DNA of 64,000 bases from Clostridia bacterium (GTDB lineage: Bacteria > Bacillota > Clostridia > Oscillospirales > CAG-382): NCBI GenBank assembly GCA_017399965.1, contig JAFQAP010000016.1, forward strand, positions 144,894-208,893, in the 5' to 3' direction. The first letter of the stretch is position 1; each line of letters begins with the position of its first letter. The notes below the pieces were generated by a model that saw only the letters and a program-made list of their open reading frames with translations, was not told where the DNA came from and ran no database searches. Positions 34,191 to 43,759 of the stretch are shown piece after piece. A program made the position numbers and the translations under genes.

Positions 34191-35063
34191 ATGCTTATAT
34201 CTACCGAGATTGCTTCTATTGCCAATGTTGTGGGCGAAGAAAAGGCTTTAGAGCTTGTGGGAAAAGCAGGCTTTGACGCTTGGGATTTTTCTATGTTTAA
34301 AATGGGCGTTTATGATTGGGAAAATAAATGTATAAAAAACGTTGACCACCCATTAAGCAGCAATGAATATCTTGCTTTTGCGAGAAAATTGAAGCGTATC
34401 GGCGAAGATTACGGCATCCGCTGTAATCAATCCCACGCACCTTTTCCCGTATACTGCAAAGAGATACGGGACAGATGTAAAAGAGCCATAGAATGCACTG
34501 CAGAGGCGGGAGGAAGCATTTGTGTTATTCACCCCGATAACTACCGCTCTCCCGAGGAAAACGCACAAATGTATTTCGAATTGCTCCCGTTTGCAAAGGA
34601 ATACGGGGTTAAGATCGCAACAGAAAATATGTGGAATTGGTCGGATGAAAAGAATTGCGCGGATCACGCAGCCTGCTCATCTGCAGAAAGCTTTCTTGCT
34701 CATCTTAATGCGGTAAATGACGAATATTTCGTTGCTTGTCTGGATATCGGTCACGCGGAGATGATGGGTAAAGATACATCTGCTTCTCAAATGATAGAAG
34801 CGTTGGGAAATCATCTGCAGGCGCTCCATATTCACGATAATGACAAAAAGTATGATTCACACAATATACCTTTTTCTATGCAGATAGATTTCGGTGCGGT
34901 TGCCGCTTCTCTCAAAAAAACAGGATACAACGGTTACCTCACTCTTGAAGCGGACAGATACGTTGCAAATTGCGGCGCAAAAACCGCAGACGAGGTTTAT
35001 AAATGTGTTTGCGAGCTTGCGGAATCCGCAAGACGGTTGGATGAATTGATACGTAAAGCTTAA
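34191..35063 (+). CDS. Sugar phosphate isomerase/epimerase family TIM-barrel protein
   Basis: The 290-residue protein has the xylose isomerase-like (AP endonuclease 2) barrel. Metal-binding and active-site positions are visible in ICVIHPDNY, ATENMW, CLDIGHAEM and ALHIHDND, and the C-terminal GYNGYLTLEADR is typical. Members epimerise or isomerise sugars or inositols. The substrate is unknown and no sugar operon surrounds it. CGAGGTGCACCT precedes the ATG. Confidence 0.9.
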   Translation: MLISTEIASIANVVGEEKALELVGKAGFDAWDFSMFKMGVYDWENKCIKNVDHPLSSNEYLAFARKLKRIGEDYGIRCNQSHAPFPVYCKEIRDRCKRAIECTAEAGGSICVIHPDNYRSPEENAQMYFELLPFAKEYGVKIATENMWNWSDEKNCADHAACSSAESFLAHLNAVNDEYFVACLDIGHAEMMGKDTSASQMIEALGNHLQALHIHDNDKKYDSHNIPFSMQIDFGAVAASLKKTGYNGYLTLEADRYVANCGAKTADEVYKCVCELAESARRLDELIRKA

Positions 35064-35076
35064 AGACTTTTTCGGT

Positions 35077-35760
35077 TTACAGATTTAAGGAAATCCTTTT
35101 ATTTACAAACACTTCATCGGGAGTAACTATGCAATCAACAGCTATCACATTTACTCCGTTTGAAATTGCATCTTTAAGTGCATCGCCGAATTCGGGATGA
35201 GTATCATAGTTTGGAGATACGCTTTTTGCACCGTGAAACTGCGCTACAAAGACCAGGTATGCTTTATAACCATGTTTTACGCATTCCTTCAGTTCGTTGA
35301 TATGCTTTATTCCCCGCTCCGTAGGCGCATCGGGAAAACGGCAATGCCCGTTTTCTTCCAGAGTAACGCCTTTTACTTCGATAAAAGCTACGTTTGCTTT
35401 ATCGTTAACACAAAGATCGAACCTTGAATTTCCGTAGGTTACTTCCCTGCTATACACAGCATTTTCGGAAAAAATTCCGCTTTTGGGCAGCCATTCCGCA
35501 ACAAGATCGTTTGGAAGCTGGGAATCCATATTGATGAGAAGCGTTCCTTGCTTATATACGGCGATAAGATCGTATTTGGTTTTTCTGTTTGGATTATCGG
35601 AAACAGATAAGACCACACGGCTTCCGGGAACAAGAAGCTCTTTACACCGTCCCGTGTTTTTTATATGAACGGTATGCGGAATACCGTTTACAGATACGGT
35701 TCCCACAAATCTGTTTGACCTTTCCAAAAAGGTTCCGAAGGTAATATTTTTATATTTCAT
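35077..35760 (-). CDS. sfsA: SfsA family DNA/RNA nuclease-like protein
   Basis: The 227-residue protein has an N-terminal OB-like domain (RFVGTVSVNGIPHTVHIKNT then GRCKELL) and a restriction-endonuclease-like C-terminal part with the conserved FIEVKGVTL and FPDAPTERGIKHI motifs. SfsA proteins bind DNA and have been linked to sugar fermentation in E. coli; a nuclease role is proposed. Length is normal for the family. Confidence 0.93.
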   Translation of the reverse strand: MKYKNITFGTFLERSNRFVGTVSVNGIPHTVHIKNTGRCKELLVPGSRVVLSVSDNPNRKTKYDLIAVYKQGTLLINMDSQLPNDLVAEWLPKSGIFSENAVYSREVTYGNSRFDLCVNDKANVAFIEVKGVTLEENGHCRFPDAPTERGIKHINELKECVKHGYKAYLVFVAQFHGAKSVSPNYDTHPEFGDALKDAISNGVNVIAVDCIVTPDEVFVNKRISLNL

Positions 35761-35792
35761 ATAAATCCCTATAATACATTTACGGAGTTAAA

Positions 35793-36302
35793 ATGAATAT
35801 CAGAAAAGCTAAAATAAGCGATATTGACACAATAAAAGAAATATTCGATAATGCCCGCGCATATATGCGAAAAAACGGAAATACAAAGCAGTGGGCAGAC
35901 GGATATCCGTTTGAAAGTACGATAATTAACGATATAAACGCGGGAGTATGTATGCTTTGCGAGGAAGAAGGCGAAATCGTCGGTGCCTTTTCTCTCCTTG
36001 ACGGACCCGATAAGACATATTCCTATATAAAAGGAAACGGTTGGCTTAACGACGAAGATTACGGTGTGATACATCGTATTGCTGTTAACAGCAACCGACG
36101 CGGTGTCGCTTCCCAATGCATAAAATACGGCGAAAACCTATACAAAAACCTGCGTATCGACACTCACGAGGATAATATCCCTATGAGAAGCTTTTTGCGC
36201 AAGCACGGATTTTCCGAATGCGGAATTATCTATCTCGAAAACGGAGAAGAGCGTATTGCCTACCACAAGGTAATATCGGGCGAAACGGAGAATATTGAAT
36301 GA
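35793..36302 (+). CDS. GNAT family N-acetyltransferase
   Basis: The 169-residue protein has GNAT motif A (HRIAVNSNRRGVASQCIKYG) and a C-terminal LRKHGFSECG. The N-terminus begins MNIRKAKISDIDTIKEIF, typical of the family. ACGGAGTTAAA precedes the ATG. Its last 43 bases overlap the RadC-like gene in convergent orientation. Confidence 0.88.
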   Translation: MNIRKAKISDIDTIKEIFDNARAYMRKNGNTKQWADGYPFESTIINDINAGVCMLCEEEGEIVGAFSLLDGPDKTYSYIKGNGWLNDEDYGVIHRIAVNSNRRGVASQCIKYGENLYKNLRIDTHEDNIPMRSFLRKHGFSECGIIYLENGEERIAYHKVISGETENIE

Positions 36303-36667
36303 TATCCGCTTTTGGATACCACGATATGATCTTTTAACACGATTCCGTTTACAAACGCTATTTTGTATAACCGTTTTGTGGCAACGATATCCGATTCGGA
36401 GGGGACGGATGAGCCCGAGGGATGATTATGATACAGCACTATGCTTTTACAGTTTATTGAGAAGGCGTAGGCTATAAGTTCTTCAATATTTGCATCAACG
36501 TTATTTTGAGTTCCGCCGCTAAGCTCTATCAGAGCAATCAAGTTATTTTCATTATCCAAGTATGCGGCGCAGATCACTTCATACGAAAGAGAGTCTAATT
36601 TTTCTTTTACAAAAAGTGTTAGTTGTTCGATGGAATCAAATTCTTTTGATTCGCTTAATGATACCAT
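36260..36667 (-). CDS. RadC-like JAB domain protein (short)
   Basis: The 135-residue protein has the JAMM/MPN+ signature HNHPSGSSVPSESD, which would bind zinc (His, His, Asp). It corresponds only to the C-terminal half of RadC; the N-terminal helix-hairpin-helix region is absent, so it may be a truncated or minimal member. The final codons overlap the GNAT gene. Biochemical role in bacteria is poorly understood. Confidence 0.82.
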   Translation of the reverse strand: MVSLSESKEFDSIEQLTLFVKEKLDSLSYEVICAAYLDNENNLIALIELSGGTQNNVDANIEELIAYAFSINCKSIVLYHNHPSGSSVPSESDIVATKRLYKIAFVNGIVLKDHIVVSKSGYHSIFSVSPDITLW

Positions 36668-36687
36668 TTTCTAATCCTTTTAATTGA

Positions 36688-36720
36688 TCACCCCAAGAAG
36701 CGACAGACATCTTGGGGTGA
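36688..36720. repeat. Diverged copy of the dispersed hairpin repeat
   Basis: TCACCCCAAGA and TCTTGGGGTGA are perfect 11-base arms around an 11-base loop. The stem sequence resembles the units at 8184 and 57055 but the loop differs. It sits between two minus-strand genes and could terminate the CBS gene. Confidence 0.75.
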
Positions 36721-36734
36721 ATATTTTTGCTGTT

Positions 36735-37142
36735 TTATACAGTAAGATATGTGCCGGTGAAATATTTGATAATACGGCCTCTGGTTATTATGCCTACAAA
36801 AACTCCTCGTGCATCTATAACCGGCAGAAAATTCTGCGCTTGAACCTTTTGGAGAAGTTCTTCAGGCGAGGCGGTAATATCTATGGGTGGGTTCCAATCC
36901 GTACGGAGAATTTCCGAAACAGTTCTTTTTTCCTGACTTTTTAAATCGGATTCATTGCGGTTAACAATATCCCAAAGAAAATCCCCTTCGTTTACGGTGC
37001 CAACATATCTGCCCTCGCTGTCAATAACAGGTAAAGCGGTATAACCGTGAAAACGCATTTTTTCAAGTGCTTGACGAAGTGTGCAATTAATATCTACATA
37101 CGCGACGTTGCTTTTCGGCGTAAGGAACTGGAAAATATTCAT
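36735..37142 (-). CDS. Tandem CBS domain protein
   Basis: This 135-residue protein is built of two CBS modules (about residues 10-65 and 80-130), with the pattern YTALPVIDSEGRYVGTVNEGD and FLPVIDARGVFVGIITRG. Paired CBS domains bind adenine nucleotides and act as regulators; no catalytic domain is attached. GGAGGGAG precedes the ATG at 37142. The partner is not identifiable from context. Confidence 0.9.
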   Translation of the reverse strand: MNIFQFLTPKSNVAYVDINCTLRQALEKMRFHGYTALPVIDSEGRYVGTVNEGDFLWDIVNRNESDLKSQEKRTVSEILRTDWNPPIDITASPEELLQKVQAQNFLPVIDARGVFVGIITRGRIIKYFTGTYLTV

Positions 37143-37213
37143 ATTTCTCCCTCCTGTAATTATATTGTAACATTTAATTATGAACTTTTCAAGCACAATA
37201 TGAATATAGTAAA

Positions 37214-37244
37214 AAAATCTCCGGTATTTTTTGCCGGAGATTTT
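37214..37244 (-). terminator. Terminator of the purA-DUF1846-glnN operon
   Basis: AAAATCTCCGG (37214-37224) pairs with CCGGAGATTTT (37234-37244), just beyond the glnN stop. Confidence 0.88.
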
Positions 37245-37251
37245 AAAAATA

Positions 37252-39327
37252 TCAAAGAAGTATTTCTGTATATGTGGGGAAAGGCCAAACATCCTTGGGT
37301 ACGTACAACTCGGCTGTGTCGGCGGCTGCACGCAATTTGTCCATACAAGGAATTATACGGGAAGCAAAAAGCTGTGCTTTTTCTAACTTATCCGAAATTC
37401 CCTTTGCCTTTTCAAGTAAAACGGAGAGGGTTTCGCATTCATCGTATATTGCAACAGCGCAATCGTTAAGCTTTAACGCAAGCTCGTACTCTACCTTGCA
37501 AGAGAGTGACATAGCTTTTTTCTTTTCCGCGTTATCACAAACGCAAGCAACGTAAGAAGAAACCGCAGGCAATATCTGGCGGCGCGCCATATGTACCATT
37601 GTAGCACCGTCTACGTTTACTGTTTTGGAATACTCATCCAGCATAACGTCGTAACGTGAGAGCATTTCTTTTTCGTTAAGTATACCGTGTTTGCCAAAGA
37701 GCTTTATATTTTTTTCGGCAATGTAATGAGGAAGTGCCATAGCGGTGTCTGAAAGATTGAGCAAACCGCGGCGCTCCGCTTCTCTCACCCACTCTTCGGA
37801 GTAGTTGTTACCGTTAAAAACAATGCGTTTGTGTTTATAATAAGTATCTGCGATTATGGAGTCTATTGCATTGGTTACGTCTTCGGATTTATCCAGAATA
37901 TCGGCAAATTCGCAAAGAGATTCTGCAACTGCGGTATTTATAACGGTGTTGCACATTGCAATGGACATAGAAGAACCGGGCATTCTGAATTCAAATTTGT
38001 TTCCGGTAAAAGCAAAAGGAGAAGTACGGTTTCTGTCCTCGCCATCGTTGGCAAACTGGGGCAGAACATTAACACCCAAAGGAAGCTGCTGGCTTTCGTC
38101 TGCAGAAACGCTTGAACCGTTAATGAATGATTTAAGAGTATCGGTAATACGTTTACCGAGGAATATGGAAATTATCGCGGGAGGTGCTTCGTATCCGCCG
38201 AGACGCTTATCGTTTCCTGCGGTCGCAACAGATATACGTATGAGATCCTGATAAGTATCCACACCTTTAAGAACTGCGCAGATCATCAACAAAAACAGCT
38301 TGTTGGAGGGCATATCTTTACCGGGAGCAAGAAGATTTTTGCCGTCCGCGGAAAGAGACCAGTTGTTGTGCTTACCGCTTCCGTTAACGGAATTAAAAGG
38401 CTTTTCAGCAAGCAGACAGCGAAGTCCGTTTTCTTTTGCAGCCTTTTTCATTATATCCATGGTAAGCTGGTTTTGATCAATAGCGCGGTTACAATCGGTA
38501 AAGATCGGTGCCAATTCATATTGGCAGGGAGCCGCTTCGTTGTGCTCTGTCTTCGCGGGGATGCCTCTCATCCATAATTCCCTGTCAAGAGTTGTCATAA
38601 AGTTTTTAACCTTAAAGGGAATAACACCGAAATAATGATCGTCCAGTTCCTGTCCCTTGGGAGCGGTTGCGCCGAACAAGGTCTTGCCGGTGATCTTAAG
38701 GTCTTCCCGTTTGTGGTAAACTTCTTCATCTACAAGGAAATATTCCTGTTCGCCGCCGACCATAGGCACAACCCGGCGGGCATCCATACCAAAGTGCTTG
38801 AGCAAACGCTTCGCCTGAAAGTCCAATGCCTGAATCGAACGAAGGAGAGGCGTTTTTCTGTCAAGACATTCACCGCCGTAAGAGCAAAAAGCGGAAGGAA
38901 TATAAAGTGTATCGTTTTTAACAAAAGCATCGGAAGTGGGATCCCAAGCAGTGCAGCCGCGGGCTTCAAATGTAGCACGAAGACCGCCCGAAGGGAAAGA
39001 CGATGCATCGGGTTCGCTGGTGATAAGATCTTTACCCGAAAAGCCGACGATTATTTTACCGGTTCCCTTTTCCAAAGAGAAGAAGGAATCGTGCTTTTCT
39101 GCAGTAATACCTGTCATCGGCTGGAACCAATGGGTATAATGAGTAGCGCCCTTTTCAATTGCCCACTCTTTCATCGCGGAAGCGACAACGTTTGCCAGAG
39201 ATATATCAAGGCTCGTACCGTTTTCAATAGTTTCCTGCAGGCTTTTATAAGCTTCCGGAGGAAGCATTTCTTTACGTACGTTATCGTTAAATACCATTGT
39301 GCCGAAATATTCGGTGATCTTATTCAT
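37252..39327 (-). CDS. glnN: Glutamine synthetase type III
   Basis: The enzyme makes glutamine from glutamate, ammonia and ATP. At 691 residues it matches the GSIII class, much longer than GSI. Family regions include THWFQPMTGITAEKHDSF, GGEQEYFLVDE, GSGKHNNWSLS and NKFEFRMPGSS, which hold metal and substrate. GSIII is common in gut Bacteroidetes and some Clostridia. It is the third gene of a unit after purA and a DUF1846 gene; purine and amide nitrogen supply are metabolically linked. Confidence 0.97.
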   Translation of the reverse strand: MNKITEYFGTMVFNDNVRKEMLPPEAYKSLQETIENGTSLDISLANVVASAMKEWAIEKGATHYTHWFQPMTGITAEKHDSFFSLEKGTGKIIVGFSGKDLITSEPDASSFPSGGLRATFEARGCTAWDPTSDAFVKNDTLYIPSAFCSYGGECLDRKTPLLRSIQALDFQAKRLLKHFGMDARRVVPMVGGEQEYFLVDEEVYHKREDLKITGKTLFGATAPKGQELDDHYFGVIPFKVKNFMTTLDRELWMRGIPAKTEHNEAAPCQYELAPIFTDCNRAIDQNQLTMDIMKKAAKENGLRCLLAEKPFNSVNGSGKHNNWSLSADGKNLLAPGKDMPSNKLFLLMICAVLKGVDTYQDLIRISVATAGNDKRLGGYEAPPAIISIFLGKRITDTLKSFINGSSVSADESQQLPLGVNVLPQFANDGEDRNRTSPFAFTGNKFEFRMPGSSMSIAMCNTVINTAVAESLCEFADILDKSEDVTNAIDSIIADTYYKHKRIVFNGNNYSEEWVREAERRGLLNLSDTAMALPHYIAEKNIKLFGKHGILNEKEMLSRYDVMLDEYSKTVNVDGATMVHMARRQILPAVSSYVACVCDNAEKKKAMSLSCKVEYELALKLNDCAVAIYDECETLSVLLEKAKGISDKLEKAQLFASRIIPCMDKLRAAADTAELYVPKDVWPFPTYTEILL

Positions 39328-39338
39328 AAGACAGCTCC

Positions 39339-40823
39339 TTATTTGTGGTAAAGCTTTTTTGTCTGATATACAGGTTCACACGTAAGGTTAATACCAAGTT
39401 TTTTCAGCAAGCCTTCGTCAACCTGAGAAAGAATAACTGATGAATGCATATCTGCATTTTTTAGTTTTGAAAGCATATCCAACGCTTTCTTCGCATTTTC
39501 ATCGGTAACAGCGCAAATGGAAAGTGCGATCAAAACTTCGTCTGTATGAAGTCTGGGGTTTCTGTTTCCCAGGTGACCCACTTTAAGCTCTGCAATAGGC
39601 TCGATTATTTCTCGGGAAATAAGCAGAAGGTCATCATCAAGCCCTGCCAGATATTTGAGGGCGTTGAGCAGCATTGCGCTGGATGCGCCCAAAAGATCGG
39701 ATGTCTTGCCGGTTATAAGCTTACCATCGGGTAATTCCAAAGCTGCTGCGGGCATTCCCGTAGTTTCTGCTTTTGCGCGGGCTACGGTAACTACTTTTCT
39801 GTCGCTTACGCGAAGATCGCAACGGTTCATAAGCAGTTCGTTTTTATAAACCGTGTCGCTGTCGCCCATAGATTTTTTTTGATGGCACATTGCCGCAAAA
39901 TAACGGCGTATAACCTCCTGACGTGAAGCATCGCAAACCGCTTCTTCGTCAAAGATACAGTATCCCGCCATATTTACACCCATATCAGTGGGAGATTTAT
40001 ATGGACATTCGCCGTATATCTTTTGGAAGATCGCATGTAAAACGGGGAAAATCTCAATATCTCTGTTATAGTTTACGCAAGTCTTGCCATAGGCTTCCAG
40101 ATGAAAGGGGTCGATCATATTAACGTCATCAAGGTCTGTGGTAGCCGCCTCGTAAGCAATATTAACGGGATGGCGCAAAGGTAAATTCCATACGGGAAAT
40201 GTTTCGAACTTTGCGTATCCGGCTTTTATCCCGTGGCGATGCTCGTGGTAAAGCTGAGAAAGACAGGTAGCCATTTTTCCGCTTCCAGGTCCCGGTGCTG
40301 TAACTACAACGAGAGAGCGGGTGGTTTCGATATAATCGTTTCTGCCGTACCCCTCATCGCTTACAATAAGCGCCGTATTGGAAGGATAACCGTCTATGCG
40401 GTAATGACGGTAGGTCTTTATTCCCAACCGTTCAAGACGTTTTTCGAAAGCCACAACGGCAGGCTGTAATGAATATTGAGTAAAAACAACACTGCCAACG
40501 TACAGACCGCACAGGCGGAATGCATCTATAAGACGGAGCACTTCCGCATCATAAGTAATTCCGAGGTCGCCGCGCACTTTATTTTTTTCTATGTCATCGG
40601 CGGAGATGACTATAACTATTTCAGCTTCATCTTTGAGAGAAAGCAGCATTTGAAGCTTACTGTCCGGCTCAAACCCCGGAAGCACGCGGGCAGCGTGATA
40701 ATCATCAAAAAGCTTGCCGCCGAACTCCAGATAAAGCTTACCGCCGAAATGATTTATACGGTCACGAATTTGCTGGGATTGGAGAGTGATATATTTTTTA
40801 TTATCAAATCCAATTTTATACAT
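39339..40823 (-). CDS. DUF1846 domain protein
   Basis: The 494-residue soluble protein matches the DUF1846 family, cytoplasmic proteins of unknown activity found mostly in Firmicutes. It has a P-loop-like GPGSGKMATCLSQLYHEH (about residue 180) and a FETFPVWNLPLRHPVN segment near it. The start at 40823 is set by GGAGTTTTGAA; the upstream ATG-like extension to 40850 enters the purA 3' end. It lies 17 bases after purA. An ATP-dependent role is suggested by the P-loop only. Confidence 0.92.
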   Translation of the reverse strand: MYKIGFDNKKYITLQSQQIRDRINHFGGKLYLEFGGKLFDDYHAARVLPGFEPDSKLQMLLSLKDEAEIVIVISADDIEKNKVRGDLGITYDAEVLRLIDAFRLCGLYVGSVVFTQYSLQPAVVAFEKRLERLGIKTYRHYRIDGYPSNTALIVSDEGYGRNDYIETTRSLVVVTAPGPGSGKMATCLSQLYHEHRHGIKAGYAKFETFPVWNLPLRHPVNIAYEAATTDLDDVNMIDPFHLEAYGKTCVNYNRDIEIFPVLHAIFQKIYGECPYKSPTDMGVNMAGYCIFDEEAVCDASRQEVIRRYFAAMCHQKKSMGDSDTVYKNELLMNRCDLRVSDRKVVTVARAKAETTGMPAAALELPDGKLITGKTSDLLGASSAMLLNALKYLAGLDDDLLLISREIIEPIAELKVGHLGNRNPRLHTDEVLIALSICAVTDENAKKALDMLSKLKNADMHSSVILSQVDEGLLKKLGINLTCEPVYQTKKLYHK

Positions 40824-40840
40824 TTCAAAACTCCGTAAAA

Positions 40841-42115
40841 CTATTCGCAAACGATATACTGCTCTCTGCCTGCGCCAACGGATACATATCCGATACGGCA
40901 GCCGGAAAGCTTTTCGATCTTGCGAACGTAATCCTGTGCTGCTGCGGGAAGCTCTTCAAACTTGCGGCAACCGCTTATATCACAGCCCCAGCCTTCATAA
41001 TATTCGTATACGGGCTCTGCTTTATCAAGCGCCTCTCCCACGGGAAAATCGTATACAAGCTCGCCGTCTACTTTGTATGCAACGCAAACGGGGATTTTAT
41101 CAAAACAGGAAAGCACGTCCATCTTTGTAAGAGCGAGAACATCTGCGCCTTGCATTCTTACACCGTAACGGGAAGCAACAGCGTCAAATCCGCCGACTCT
41201 TCTGGGACGGCCGGTAGCTGCACCGTATTCTCCGCCCGCTTCACGAAGCTTATGAGCCTCATCGCCGAACATTTCACAAGTGAAGGGACCTTCCCCTACG
41301 CAGGAGGAATATGCTTTCATAATGCCTATAACGCAGTCCAGCTTGAGACCGGGTACGCCTGCACCAACGGGAGCATAGCCGGCGATGGTGTTAGAAGAAG
41401 AAGTATAAGGATATATACCGAAATCAATATCACGAAGTGCACCGAGCTGTGCTTCAAACATAATTTTTTTACCCTGCTCGTTTGCATTATGTAGATACAG
41501 ACCGGTATCACATACGTAAGGAAGCAGAGGAACGCCGTATTCCCGGAGGTAAGCGATAATATCCTCACCTTTTACGGGAGTATCGCCGTAACCGGAGGCT
41601 ACGGTAAGATTTTTCCATTCTGCAATAGATTCCGCTTTTGAAGCCAAAGCGTCGATATTTCTGAGGTCTCCCATGCGGAACGCCTTTTTATAATACTTAT
41701 CTGCGTATACAGGCGCGATACCGCGGCGGGTAGAACCGAACTTTTTATCTGCAAGACGCTCTTCCTCAAGACAGTCCATACGCACGTGGTAAGGCATACA
41801 GATAACTGCGCGGTCGCTTATTTTAAGATTTTCGGGAGTGATCTCGATTCCGCCGTCACGAAGACGACCCATCTCCTCGCAAAGATGCTTAAGGTCTATA
41901 ACCATACCGTTACCCATAACATTAACGGTGGTAGTGCGAAGAATACCTGAGGGTAAAAGATTGAGTATGAATTTACCTCTTTCGTTAACAACGGTATGAC
42001 CTGCGTTATTTCCGCCCTGGTAACGAACAACTATATCATAGTCTTCGCTGAGAAGATCAACCATTCTTCCCTTTCCTTCGTCTCCCCAGTTGATACCGGC
42101 AATTGCTGTAAGCAT
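40841..42115 (-). CDS. purA: Adenylosuccinate synthase
   Basis: PurA makes adenylosuccinate from IMP, aspartate and GTP, the first committed step to AMP. The N-terminal GINWGDEGKGRMVDLLS is the GTP-binding region, although Gln is replaced by Asn in the usual GxQWGDEGKGK; VRYQGGNNAGHTVV and TGRPRRVGGFD are also conserved. It has the normal 424 residues. The start at 42115 is chosen from GAGGTGTTATT before ATG. It opens the purA-DUF1846-glnN unit. Confidence 0.96.
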   Translation of the reverse strand: MLTAIAGINWGDEGKGRMVDLLSEDYDIVVRYQGGNNAGHTVVNERGKFILNLLPSGILRTTTVNVMGNGMVIDLKHLCEEMGRLRDGGIEITPENLKISDRAVICMPYHVRMDCLEEERLADKKFGSTRRGIAPVYADKYYKKAFRMGDLRNIDALASKAESIAEWKNLTVASGYGDTPVKGEDIIAYLREYGVPLLPYVCDTGLYLHNANEQGKKIMFEAQLGALRDIDFGIYPYTSSSNTIAGYAPVGAGVPGLKLDCVIGIMKAYSSCVGEGPFTCEMFGDEAHKLREAGGEYGAATGRPRRVGGFDAVASRYGVRMQGADVLALTKMDVLSCFDKIPVCVAYKVDGELVYDFPVGEALDKAEPVYEYYEGWGCDISGCRKFEELPAAAQDYVRKIEKLSGCRIGYVSVGAGREQYIVCE

Positions 42116-42187
42116 AATAACACCTCTAAAAATATGATAAATTTTATTAATCGAATTAACAAGATGCAAATAACACCTCGACTTTGG

Positions 42188-42216
42188 AGTATAACACAAA
42201 TTATTATTATTTTCAA
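42188..42216 (-). promoter_or_regulatory. Promoter of purA
   Basis: TTGAAA (42211-42216), 17 bases, TATACT (42188-42193) on the minus strand. A duplicated GAGGTGTTATT occurs between it and the start. Confidence 0.7.
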
Positions 42217-42223
42217 CATATAT

Positions 42224-42251
42224 TTGACTTATTTTTGCTTTTATGTATAAT
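42224..42251 (+). promoter_or_regulatory. Promoter of the C_GCAxxG_C_C protein gene
   Basis: TTGACT (42224-42229), 16 bases, TATAAT (42246-42251). Confidence 0.7.
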
Positions 42252-42290
42252 TAAATTAATTAAATTATATGTTTAAGAGGATTTTGTATT

Positions 42291-42749
42291 ATGAAACATT
42301 CCGATATTGCCATAAATCTGTTTTTAAAAGGCGCAAATTGCTCTCAGGCGGTGTTTGCTTCTTTTGGTGATATTACAGGTTTTGACGAAAAAACATCTTT
42401 CCGGTTAGCCTCTTCGTTCGGCGGAGGAATAAGCAGATTGCGTGAAACCTGTGGTGCGTGTTTAGGTATGTGTCTTGCGGCCGGAGCGATTTTCGGATAT
42501 GACGATATCGCTGACAGAAGCGCAAAGACAGACCATTACGCTATCATTCAGGGACTTGTTAAAAAATTCGCCGAAATTAACGGCAGCTACACCTGCAGAG
42601 AGATACTGGGCGCGGAAGGAAAGTCTACATCCCCTGTTCCGGGTGAAAGGACAGCGGAATATTATTCCAAAAGAGTGTGCTGTATTGATTGCATAAGAAC
42701 CGCCGCGGAAATTCTTGATGAATATCTGGAACAGAACGGTAAAATTTAG
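42291..42749 (+). CDS. C_GCAxxG_C_C family protein
   Basis: The 152-residue protein is named for its cysteine pattern: a first Cys in GANCSQAVF, CGACLGMCLAAG in the middle, and a C-terminal RVCCIDCIRTAAE. The family is thought to be redox- or metal-related and is widespread in anaerobes; some members lie beside oxidoreductases. It overlaps a methyltransferase gene by four bases in convergent orientation. Confidence 0.92.
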   Translation: MKHSDIAINLFLKGANCSQAVFASFGDITGFDEKTSFRLASSFGGGISRLRETCGACLGMCLAAGAIFGYDDIADRSAKTDHYAIIQGLVKKFAEINGSYTCREILGAEGKSTSPVPGERTAEYYSKRVCCIDCIRTAAEILDEYLEQNGKI

Positions 42750-43534
42750 TTTTTTTCCAGTATGTCAAGCATATGGTTTGTAACTCCAACCATATCTTCC
42801 CTTTCGCATACGATATAATGATATTTCATATATAACTCAAAGGTGGAATCGTCCATATTATCGATTGTTTCGTCGATCAATCTGGTCAACATATCCGTTC
42901 CCACATAGTGAAGACGAGTAACGTCAAATTGTTCTGTAAGCTTATATACTTCTTCTTTGCGATGCATTTGAAATATTTCTTCCGCTGTTGAATAAAGCTT
43001 AAAAGTTTCCGGATCTATCATTCCTCTGTCAAGCTCGTATTTTACCATATTCCGTTTAAAGCAATACTGATAAACTGTCATATCGGTATTGCAATATGCC
43101 ACGAATATCTTTCCTTTTTGTTTTGTAACCCTTATTGCCTCCGAAAGTGCTTTAAGCTGTTCTTCAACCGTATACAGGTGGTACATCGGACCGAGCAACA
43201 GCGTAATATCGTACGTTTCGTCTTGAATGTGGGAAAGATCAAGAGCATTCCCCTGCCTTACCGTTACTTTTTCTTTCGGTAAAGTAAGAGAATTGAATAC
43301 ATCAATATTGTGTTGTATCAGTTCAATGGCATCTACTTCATATCCTTTTTGCGCAAAATAATGTGAATATCTGCCGGTAGCTGCGCCTATTTCAAGAATA
43401 CGGCAGTTTTCCGAAAGATATTTTTCAACGTATCTTACCGTTGTAAGAAATTCAACGCTGCCGTGGCGCGATGATAAGCGTTGATGTTCGTCTTTTGTGT
43501 TGTAATAGTTAGTCAGCGATTCAAAGGTATTCAT
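42746..43534 (-). CDS. Class I SAM-dependent methyltransferase
   Basis: The 262-residue protein has the Rossmann-type motif ILEIGAATGRYSHYFA for S-adenosylmethionine, an acidic VDAIELI at the end of beta-2 and DITLLLGPMYHL at motif IV. The substrate is unknown. The C-terminal part (MHRKEEVYKLTEQFDVTR) is helical and probably shapes the substrate pocket. No promoter is obvious. Confidence 0.9.
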   Translation of the reverse strand: MNTFESLTNYYNTKDEHQRLSSRHGSVEFLTTVRYVEKYLSENCRILEIGAATGRYSHYFAQKGYEVDAIELIQHNIDVFNSLTLPKEKVTVRQGNALDLSHIQDETYDITLLLGPMYHLYTVEEQLKALSEAIRVTKQKGKIFVAYCNTDMTVYQYCFKRNMVKYELDRGMIDPETFKLYSTAEEIFQMHRKEEVYKLTEQFDVTRLHYVGTDMLTRLIDETIDNMDDSTFELYMKYHYIVCEREDMVGVTNHMLDILEKN

Positions 43535-43559
43535 ATTCTTACTCCTTACAAATAAAAAT

Positions 43560-43596
43560 ACAGCGGTATAAGCACTGAAAATGCTTACACCGCTGT
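43560..43596 (-). terminator. Strong terminator of the small transcription unit
   Basis: ACAGCGGTATAAGCA (43560-43574) and TGCTTACACCGCTGT (43582-43596) form a 15-base-pair stem with one G-U pair; TATTTTTATTTG follows on the minus strand. Confidence 0.92.
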
Positions 43597-43615
43597 TTTC
43601 GTTTAATAAAATAAG

Positions 43616-43732
43616 TTAAGATATAACGAAAAACGAGTATAACGGCATAAGCGCGATATGCTGCCAACGTCCGGCTGCAAAAGCGCGCTGATAGGAGGTA
43701 TTAGCTGAAAATGTTTTGCCGTTAATATACAT
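43616..43732 (-). CDS. 38-codon micropeptide or small RNA unit
   Basis: An ATG at 43732 is preceded at six bases by GAGG and opens 38 codons ending at TAA 43616. The predicted peptide starts MYINGKTFSAN, has a central basic-aromatic stretch (FAAGRWQHIALMP) and ends hydrophobically (LYSFFVIS). A perfect consensus promoter lies upstream and a strong terminator 20 bases downstream, so the unit is complete in itself. It could encode a peptide or act as an RNA. No family is recognised, and a longer frame at 43603-43791 in another register has no such signals. Confidence 0.55.
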   Translation of the reverse strand: MYINGKTFSANTSYQRAFAAGRWQHIALMPLYSFFVIS

Positions 43733-43759
43733 ACTGTTCCTCGTTTGAAATTTTGCTTG

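Noticed and set aside
38635..39351. 238-codon plus-strand frame opposite glnN
   Set aside because: Antisense shadow of a strongly conserved gene; no start signal or domain.
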